Source: Zoopage sp. CT-All
Taxonomy: Eukaryota > Zoopagomycota > Zoopagomycetes > Zoopagales > Zoopagaceae
Assembly: GCA_004114245.1 (NCBI GenBank)
Contig: QZWS01000158.1
Span: 1 to 20,952, forward strand
Length of the DNA: 20,952 nucleotides
Direction: 5' to 3'
The notes under the pieces are model-generated. The model saw only the letters and a program-made list of their open reading frames with translations. It ran no database searches and was not told the origin of the DNA. This document shows, piece by piece, positions 15,138-20,952 of the stretch (position 1 is its first letter; every line of letters starts with the position of its first letter). Position numbers and translations under genes: made by a program.

Positions 15138-16189
15138 TCAGTAGCACCCCGCTTCGACCAGTTCTGATGCGCCAACGCCCCACATGGTGGCAACTGTCTG
15201 GTACATACCAAATCTCTTTTTGGCCGCGCCCTGGTTCCACCCGCCGCCGCATTCGAGGCCACCATTAATGATTTTGGTTGTCTGGCCAAATTCTCCCGTT
15301 GCCGCAGCATCATGGACTCCGCGGGCGTGCCAAAACCAGATCGACGAGTACCACAGCAAATCGTCCTGATTCGCCACCCGATCCGGATCCTCAAGCAGCA
15401 CACGCTCATCACCAAACATATCCCGGGACGCATCGCGGTAGTTCGCAGCCCAAGTGAGCTGAATATACCCGCGACCGTAGTAGTAGCGACCCGGGACATC
15501 AAGGCCGGGAGTGGAGTAGGCGCCTGGACAGCCGTTGGCAGCGCAAGCATACTCGCGTCGAGCGCGGAGTCCATCGGATTCGTGCAAGACGTGAGCAAGA
15601 AACATGGCAAGCTCGCGGCGAGTGTCGATCTTGGACGGGAGCTTGATGGTGGCAGCATGATGTCCTGGATCCGCAGCAATGAGGAAGCCTGTATAGGCTG
15701 TCAGCGATGGCTCAGGGAATCCACAGGCCTGCACGGCGCGGCGGAATTCGTCCATCGACACAGTCAATGCTGCAATATTGATAGGCGGTGCGGGGACATT
15801 GGCAGTGGCAGTGGCGTTAGATGAGGTGCTGTTCAATGACGTGGCCAAACGATGAACGTCTGTTGCATGCTGGTTTTTAGCAAGTTCGAGATGTGGCACG
15901 GCTCACCAACTATATCTTCGTATTCGGCACCGTTATACTGAATCATCAAGTGTGGCAGAAACTGGATGATGGGTTCGTCGTAGACAATGCTAGAATAGCG
16001 GGTGGTGATGGAGTCACTCCCATTGGAGGCCTTGTCGCTAAGTAAAGTCCAGCGTTCATGATCACCCCGATAAACATGAATAGGCGTTGCAGAGAATGAC
16101 GGGACCACAGAAACGAGGACGAGGCAGATAAGAGCGACAGCCCTGGCAGTCGTTGGGTGACAGACATGGCTTGGCTGGCCGATGATACC
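15138..16189 (-). CDS. Secreted GH19-family chitinase, first exon unresolved
   Basis: Exons on the minus strand are 16189(or beyond)-15907 and 15859-15138. The 47-nt intron 15906-15860 (GTGAGC..TTGCTAA..CAACAG) splits an Asp codon. The catalytic part shows GH19 hallmarks: AHVLHESDG (general acid Glu near 15580), RREYAC (second Glu nine residues on, the spacing of Streptomyces ChiC/ChiG), RYYYGRGYIQLTWAANY, LWYSSIWFW and KIINGGLECG. N-terminal to it lies a hydrophobic signal-like segment (AVALICLVLVSVVPSFSA), then about 90 residues of unknown type and a Ser/Thr/Asn linker with N-glycosylation sites. The frame is open to 16189, bounded by TAG. The true ATG probably sits on an upstream exon; ATG|GTATGA at 16330-16325 is a candidate but needs a 138-nt intron. 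It would hydrolyse chitin in the wall or in prey or host. Confidence 0.85.
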
Positions 16190-16514
16190 CTACATTCACG
16201 AACAAAGGAATCAGTTGAAAGAACTGGTACGAAATAATAATGAATGTGACGCGGCTTGTGAGACAAACAGAACAATGCAGACGGAATTACAGCATCACCA
16301 CAGCCCGTCGATGGAGCGATTTCATACCATGATAGCGGGCTGGCGCATAAGGATGGCGTGTGTTGAGTGTGTCGTAATAGATGGTGGGCAGGGGCTGCGA
16401 CGTGGGAGACGAGGCGGCGCAAGTCGGGGTGGTAGTGAAAAAGCAAGAAGGAACGCGGACGGCGATCAATCCAGCAAACAAATATAACATGGCCGATTGC
16501 AGAGTGGCACGGCT
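16190..16514. other. Intergenic region between two minus-strand genes
   Basis: About 325 bp between the 3' end of the 16515-17882 gene and the visible chitinase exon. On the minus strand it holds the candidate first exon ATG|GTATGA (16330-16325) and an acceptor-like pyrimidine stretch ending GTTCGTGAATGTAG at 16190. It also contains the chitinase promoter. Nothing else is recognised. Confidence 0.35.
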
Positions 16515-17882
16515 TCATTCATCCATATCCAGCGCGATAGCCGTTTCCATATCCGCGAGCCATCGGGCACATTGCTCAGCACACTCCACAAACCACCGGT
16601 GTGCAGTCTCCATGCTAGCTCGAGCCTCGGCGGCCTTGGCCTCGGTGGTCAAATCCAGTCCCTGGCGCCGTACCCACCATCGCAGGCCCTTGGGCCCGGT
16701 CACTGTGTCAATTACATCTGTAATTATCTGGCCAGCGTCCATGGCCATGTGGTAGAGATCCTGGGCGCGGTCTTCGTCATCATCCATGGCGTTAGCTGAC
16801 CAAAGCAGGTCCGAGACAATATCATCGACTCGGGAGCGAAACATATCGGCATCAAGATGGACGCGCTCGCAAATCTCTATGTCATCAATGGGATAGTCAA
16901 GGGCGATGAAAGCGCTGGCAGGGTCCAGGGACAGGGTGCTGCTGGCAGTCGAGTCCTTGGTCGCCGCCGGCGGAATTCCACCGGGGTGGATGAGGACCCG
17001 GAGCAGGAGCTTCTTGAATAGAAGACGCGCGGTTTGGAGAAATTTTATAAATGCGGCGTGGAACGTGCGCCTCCGTAGCGTCCATACCACTTGGTCGCCT
17101 TCAGCATCCGAATCGGTCAAGTCATCAAAGTCTTCCGAGTCATACTCGAGCTTGACGGGCTTTTCCACAAATGCAGTCTTGGAGAGCAGGGATGCAGTCT
17201 TGTCGACAGGGTCTGCGGCATCGGCCTTACTCGGCCCATGCTCAATCATCTCACGACTAGCGTCCTCCACTAGTCCAATGACCTCGGCGACCTTATCTCG
17301 TGTGGCAAGGAGCGGATCCCATGCATAGTCTGAGAACCATCGTTTCCTTTCCTCTCCAGTCTCATATGTCGGATCAAGGACTTTTGCGGCATCGATGAGG
17401 AGCAAATCGCTTGCATAGGCGTCCGTCGCTGTATTGGGGGCAAGGAATAGGGCCTCTTCGACGCGAGTGATGAGATTCCCAATAGCGGAGACCAAGTGTG
17501 CAGCACGCAGCAATAAAGATCGTCGAGCATGACGCCCAAGCCGCCGCCTTGGGGTGGCGTCGAAGCACACGGCTGTGAAACACTTCAAATGTGCTGATAG
17601 GGACGCAACGTCGGGCAAACACGCTTCGACAGCCGCGGCACCACCCTCCACAGCTCTGGATGTTGCCAACTCGCGAGTCAATACGGTGAGTCGCACGGCG
17701 AAATGCGCGAGCTTCATAGCCCGGTTTTCGGCCTCCGCGCGGGACTGCATGACGACGAGAGGGCCCGGGAGAGCATCGACGTCGTCCCTGTCGGAGTCGA
17801 TTGCCGCGTGCTTGAGGGTGGACAGGGACAGCATGCAGTACGTGGAGAGATCGACCAGCGCGGCATGAGCCTTTGACGACAT
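16515..17882 (-). CDS. Helical protein, possibly cyclin-D1-binding protein 1 (GCIP)-like
   Basis: 455 aa in one exon, starting MSSKAHAALVDLSTY at 17882. The protein is almost entirely helical, with an N-terminal bundle (residues about 1-215), an acidic linker at 246-263 (EYDSEDFDDLTDSDAEGD), and a C-terminal bundle ending ETAHRWFVECAEQCARWL. The overall plan (two helical bundles, acidic insert, VDDIVSDLLW-type segment) recalls the CCNDBP1/GCIP family, which binds cyclin D and other regulators. This rests on general resemblance rather than a diagnostic motif, and human CCNDBP1 is shorter (360 aa). It shares a 121-bp promoter region with ATP synthase subunit 4. Confidence 0.6.
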   Translation of the reverse strand: MSSKAHAALVDLSTYCMLSLSTLKHAAIDSDRDDVDALPGPLVVMQSRAEAENRAMKLAHFAVRLTVLTRELATSRAVEGGAAAVEACLPDVASLSAHLKCFTAVCFDATPRRRLGRHARRSLLLRAAHLVSAIGNLITRVEEALFLAPNTATDAYASDLLLIDAAKVLDPTYETGEERKRWFSDYAWDPLLATRDKVAEVIGLVEDASREMIEHGPSKADAADPVDKTASLLSKTAFVEKPVKLEYDSEDFDDLTDSDAEGDQVVWTLRRRTFHAAFIKFLQTARLLFKKLLLRVLIHPGGIPPAATKDSTASSTLSLDPASAFIALDYPIDDIEICERVHLDADMFRSRVDDIVSDLLWSANAMDDDEDRAQDLYHMAMDAGQIITDVIDTVTGPKGLRWWVRRQGLDLTTEAKAAEARASMETAHRWFVECAEQCARWLADMETAIALDMDE

Positions 17883-18003
17883 GATGGACGCTGATGAGTT
17901 TGAGGCTGCTTTTCAGCCAACGCAGCAATCAGCAGCAGCCAGCATGTTTCTCCGACTCGCCGGACACTCAAGTAGGAGCCCGTTATATTGATCACTGCTT
18001 ACA
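17883..18003. promoter_or_regulatory. 121-bp divergent promoter, GCIP-like gene / ATP4
   Basis: Only 121 bp separate the two divergent start codons. It contains GTTATATTGATCACTG (about 17980-17995), a TATA-like element near the ATP4 side, and a CAGCAATCAGCAGCAGC repeat. No classical terminator or further gene fits here. Confidence 0.4.
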
Positions 18004-18714
18004 ATGCACGCAACTGTAGAGACACTGGGGATGCGTGCGGGGCCGATGCTGTCGGCACGCCTGGGCCTCCGCGGCCTCGCCACCCAGCCGTCCACCACAG
18101 CCCCAGTCGACGACGCCGTGGCCCAGAAACAGGCCAATGCAATTATCGATGCGCTACCGGGCAACTCTCTTATCTCTAAAACCGGCATTCTCACGGCCGG
18201 GATTGGCGCGGCCACGTTCCTCATCTCCAAGGAAATCTACGTCCTAAATGAGGAGACCCTCATCGTGGCTTCTTTCGCAACGATCGTGACCGCGCTAATC
18301 CGCACTCTCCGCGACCCATACAACGCATGGGCTGCGGATCAGACCGCGCGTATGCGGGACATGTTCAACGCTGCACGCAAAGAACACGCCCTTGCGGTGC
18401 AAACGCGCATTGATGATGTCGCACAGCTCTCTGACGTCGCTCAGGTGACCAAGGATCTCTTTGGGATGTCCAGGGAGATGGCCGAGATGGAATCCGAGGC
18501 CTGGGAGCTGCGTCAGAAGGTGCAAACCGCCGCGGAGATTCGCTCGGTGCTGGACTCGTGGGTGCGGTACGAGGCACAAGTGAGGGAGCGCGAACAGCGT
18601 CGGGTGGCCGATGCCGTGCTGGAGCGTGTCACCGGGCAGCTGCAGGATCCGCGCATGCAGAAGATGATTCTGGCGCAGTGTGTGGCCGATGTTGAGCGTC
18701 TCTCAAAGCAGTAG
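18004..18714 (+). CDS. ATP4: Mitochondrial ATP synthase subunit 4 (subunit b)
   Basis: Peripheral-stalk subunit of F1Fo-ATP synthase in the inner mitochondrial membrane. 236 aa, close to the fungal norm. N-terminal residues 1-27 form a presequence lacking acidic residues after position 6 (MRAGPMLSARLGLRGLA); Met10 is a possible alternative start. The family signature follows: LISKTGILTAGIGAATFLISKE, then IYVLNEETLIVASF, the membrane hairpin. The rest is a long charged helix (about 115-236) that forms the stalk and ends with the conserved-type MILAQCVADVERL. Divergent from the 16515-17882 gene. Confidence 0.93.
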   Translation: MHATVETLGMRAGPMLSARLGLRGLATQPSTTAPVDDAVAQKQANAIIDALPGNSLISKTGILTAGIGAATFLISKEIYVLNEETLIVASFATIVTALIRTLRDPYNAWAADQTARMRDMFNAARKEHALAVQTRIDDVAQLSDVAQVTKDLFGMSREMAEMESEAWELRQKVQTAAEIRSVLDSWVRYEAQVREREQRRVADAVLERVTGQLQDPRMQKMILAQCVADVERLSKQ

Positions 18715-19611
18715 GGCGTGTTGGGGCAGTGTGCTTGTCGGTGGGTGATTATACTACTGGAATCAAAATGATGCCGTTATGCTCGCTAGCCTCTATGAGC
18801 ATTGGTGATGACGTGTGGGAGAGTTATTGACTTTGTGGAGAAGCACCTTGGTGTGGTGTGCTATTGTTGCAGGAACAAGTAGGGGTCCTTAGTCTGTTGT
18901 AAAGGCACCTCAATTGACCTTCACAATACAGATAGTTATCACAGTGAGAATTCAATCTGTATTTCCTAGAGGTTGGGGGGTGGCAAAGCTCCTTCTTAAA
19001 CCTTGGATTTGGTACAGTTTAGCTCTATGTCATAGAACATCACACAAACAGCTAATATAAATGCTCATTTACATCATGGTTGCTCGATTTGAGAGACAAG
19101 GTAGTAGCACAAATAACTGGCTCAATTTATATAATTGTTTTCCAATTTGGCTCATGATTCACTTTGAAGATCAGTGCATCTGCACTATAATTCCTTGTGC
19201 TCCACTCTATTTTATCCATTCCCAGGCCTCCCAGCCAAGGCAGGCATAATAGGTATGAAATCAAATGGGAAAGTGATGTTGGCACTGCCTGGACCCCCAA
19301 AATTTTGGGATTTGAATTGAGAAAGTAGCTATGCAAACATGCTACTATGTTGGTGCATATTGTATTGAGACAATAGTAAATTGTCAATGAATTGACTATT
19401 GTTGTAGATTACAAGATTGCATAGGAATTTGATTGCAAAACCTTTACTACATTGAATGTGGCATACTGCATTGTTTGTTCTCCCATGGTCTGGCCACGTG
19501 TCCTTCAGGTTGAAAAGCGGTGCTGCCAACGGGCCCGGCTCTGCATTTTCTCCTCACCAATCTCCAATAAACACTGCAACAGCACCACCTCCACAGACAC
19601 ACAAGCCAACC
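18715..19611. other. AT-rich intergenic region, no gene supported
   Basis: About 900 bp whose composition is visibly more AT-rich than everything to the left. It holds a perfect 14-bp palindrome CCCAAAATTTTGGG (19296-19309) and short AT tracts. Two CCAAT motifs at 19557 and 19564 lie just before the next gene. No ORF with coding character, no transposase and no terminal repeats were found. It contains the 3' flank of ATP4 and the promoter of the gene at 19612. Confidence 0.4.
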
Positions 19612-20181
19612 ATGAAGTACTCCACCGCCATCCTCTTTGCTCTTGTCGCCACCCTTGCTGCTGTAGCACTGCAGCCTGTCTCTGTTGATGCCTCCCGGCT
19701 GCCATTGGAGAAGCTTGAAAGACTCCAAGACAAGGCCATTAAGGCCGGACTCAACTTTGCCCCTGAAGATCTCGCTGCCAACTCCGCGCTTATCCACTGC
19801 CGAACCAAGGCCAACAAGCATCGTGACGATCCCAAAATGTATGGCCTTACTGATGATGAAATCATCCAATGCCTCCGGGCCAAAAAGATCCAAAGCAATT
19901 ATATCAAGTTCAGAAATTTGGAGGATGCAGATGCGGTGAGAGAGTTTCAAAAACTCATGAAGGCAGAGAAACAGGAGCAGAAGGAAAAGAAAGAACAGAA
20001 GCCAAAGAGAGAGCAGAAGCCAAAGGAAGAGGATCAGGATGTAGTTGATGAGGCCAGAAAATTGAAGATGCCAAAGCGAGAGCCAAAGCCAAAGAAAGAG
20101 CAGAAGCCAAAGAAAGAGCGTGTGCCTCAGACACCCGGAAATGCCGACTTCCAACCAGTCAACCCAGCTTTCAGTAGCTAG
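19612..20181 (+). CDS. Secreted protein with Lys/Glu/Gln/Pro repeat tail, 189 aa
   Basis: The frame is open from 19456, but the Met at 19612 (MKYSTAILFALVATLAAVAL) starts an excellent signal peptide, with likely cleavage after residue 27 (VDA|S). Residues 28-115 form a small charged domain with two Cys (63 and 87; LTDDEIIQCLRAKK), perhaps a helical fold with one disulphide. Residues 118-170 are a low-complexity tail built from KEQKPK-type units. The last 19 residues are neutral (TPGNADFQPVNPAFSS). No known family recognised. The codons are more AT-ending than in the genes to the left. The cationic, extended tail would suit binding to anionic surface polymers, but that is inference. Confidence 0.7.
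   Translation: MKYSTAILFALVATLAAVALQPVSVDASRLPLEKLERLQDKAIKAGLNFAPEDLAANSALIHCRTKANKHRDDPKMYGLTDDEIIQCLRAKKIQSNYIKFRNLEDADAVREFQKLMKAEKQEQKEKKEQKPKREQKPKEEDQDVVDEARKLKMPKREPKPKKEQKPKKERVPQTPGNADFQPVNPAFSS
19972..20120 (+). repeat. Degenerate short tandem repeat encoding KEQKPK units
   Basis: The 12-mer CAGAAGCCAAAG occurs exactly three times (19996, 20014, 20101), with degenerate copies between, all in one reading frame and encoding QKPK. Copy number is likely to vary between strains. Confidence 0.7.
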
Positions 20182-20454
20182 GACACAGATGCGAACTAGC
20201 AATTAAGGAAAGGCTGCCGATCATTCAGTCATTTATTAATTATGGACTATCAAGTATAAAATGAAAGCTTGTGTTCTGCATATACGTCTGCCTTGTTCAA
20301 ACAAACTGGGCAGTTTAATTATGAAAATTGTAGAAGACCTCTAAGAGATCTCAAGACTCATTTTAAGTGTGAGATTCCAGTGGAGCTGGATCTTTTACTT
20401 TGACTAGCTATGTGTGTTGTGCGGGCTGGCGAGCAACTTATACTTTGCCACAGC

Positions 20455-20483
20455 CTTGCATTGAACCTTGATTTCAATGCAAG
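20455..20483. repeat. Perfect 11-bp hairpin
   Basis: CTTGCATTGAA (20455-20465) and TTCAATGCAAG (20473-20483) are exact inverted copies with a 7-base loop CCTTGAT. It could be a dimer-binding site or an RNA hairpin. Confidence 0.6.
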
Positions 20484-20689
20484 CAAGCATACTTATACTA
20501 GGCCTAAGTACTTGGCTAGGCTAGGAGTGCCTGCCCAGGGCCTGGGTTAAAAAACCCCGCATACTAAAGGCCCAATACAGGCATTGTTGGGTTGCATACA
20601 GTCTCAGATGTGTTCAGGATACAGAATTTCAGTATTTGTCAGGAGAAAAGTTGTGCTCACTCTCCTTTTATACTGCCAGATTACTGATG

Positions 20690-20711
20690 TTACGTCATCA
20701 CCTTGATGACG
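20690..20711. promoter_or_regulatory. Paired ATF/CREB half-sites in inverted repeat
   Basis: TTACGTCA begins at 20690, and CGTCATC (20693-20699) is repeated in inverse as GATGACG (20705-20711) across a 5-bp spacer. TGACG/CGTCA are bZIP (ATF/CREB) half-sites. The element is about 165-185 bp before the possible ATG at 20875, a suitable promoter distance. Confidence 0.35.
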
Positions 20712-20874
20712 CCTTCGGTTGTCGTCCGGGACTCCAGGCTGTTGAGTCTGACTAAGCCATTGCTCTTATCGCAAAAGTAATCTCCTCTTTTTTGTTCGCC
20801 GCCATCCCCCATCATCCGCAGACCTCTTAACCTTCTCCCTCGGCTCTCTTTCCTCTAGTCCATCAACTGGAGCA

Positions 20875-20952
20875 ATGCGCTTTGGTGACTGGTGCCACAC
20901 CACAAGGGCCGCGCCATTACACAGCGGTTAGCGAGCCCTTCCAGGAGTCGGG
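20875..20952 (+). CDS. Possible start of a gene cut by the window edge
   Basis: An ATG follows a pyrimidine-rich, leader-like stretch (CTCTCTTTCCTCTAG..). The frame MRFGDWCHTTRAAPLHSG runs to a TAG at about 20929, so a real gene would need a splice, for which G|GTGACT and G|GTTAGC are possible donors. The product is unknown and the call is weak. Confidence 0.15.

Larger units (their letters stand above)
20182..20874. other. AT-rich intergenic region
   Basis: About 690 bp without a supportable gene. It carries the hairpin at 20455-20483, a run of partial palindromes (ACTAGGCCTAAGT, CCCAGGGCCTGGG, GGGTTAAAAAACCC) between 20495 and 20560, the paired CRE half-sites at 20690-20711, and a pyrimidine-rich leader-like stretch (20785-20857) before an ATG at 20875. 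Confidence 0.4.

Noticed and set aside
19296-19309. CCCAAAATTTTGGG palindrome as a transposon end
   Set aside because: It is a single isolated palindrome with no partner repeat or coding remnant nearby.
20910-20952. tRNA-like D-arm sequence AGCGGTTAGCGAG at the right edge
   Set aside because: The D-stem and acceptor do not pair as in a tRNA, no B box is visible, and the window ends, so there is not enough to call it.

Overview
The window looks like a gene-dense nuclear stretch of a fungus, probably an early-diverging lineage with a compact genome. The GC-rich part carries closely packed genes on both strands. Introns are very short (mostly 40-50 nt) with GT..AG ends and CTRAY-like branch points. 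The housekeeping proteins NSA2, ISY1 and mitochondrial ATP synthase subunit 4 read as fungal. No rRNA, tRNA or CRISPR array was seen. All splice models were built by eye from consensus sites and frame, without transcripts.

Layout. 1-252: C-terminal end of a secreted or GPI-anchored-type protein. 354-2186 (+): LisH-CTLH-WD40 protein in three exons. 2308-3135 (-): ribosome biogenesis factor NSA2, with an intron directly after its ATG. 3319-5118 (-): unrecognised low-complexity protein. 5439-5849 (+): small secreted Cys-rich protein with a GPI-type tail. 5944-7665 (+): unusual Arg-rich, Lys-poor membrane protein. 7902-10340 (-): disordered protein with about a dozen RRxS kinase sites. 10341-11224: no gene I can support.

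The centrepiece is 11225-14070, an inverted duplication of about 1.3-1.4 kb arms around a 143-bp spacer. Each arm carries an intact gene, transcribed away from the spacer, for a protein resembling bacterial protein-glutaminase (protein-glutamine deamidase), with the Cys, His and Asp triad in place. The copies are a mosaic of near-identical and strongly diverged patches, differ by one intron, and share a conserved 3' tail that may add exons ending in a CaaX-like CSIF.

To the right: ISY1 splicing factor (14163-15023, +); a secreted GH19 chitinase (15138-16189, -, first exon unresolved); a protein possibly related to cyclin-D1-binding protein 1 (16515-17882, -); and ATP synthase subunit 4 (18004-18714, +), divergent from its neighbour over 121 bp. 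From 18715 onward the DNA is clearly more AT-rich and holds one secreted protein with a Lys/Glu repeat tail (19612-20181). Regulatory-looking repeats follow, then a possible start of another gene at 20875.

The genes do not form one pathway. Three are ordinary core functions (ribosome assembly, splicing, respiration). Several others encode secreted or surface proteins (GPI-type proteins, GH19 chitinase, KEQKPK-tail protein), and the deamidase pair is the accessory element most likely to be new.
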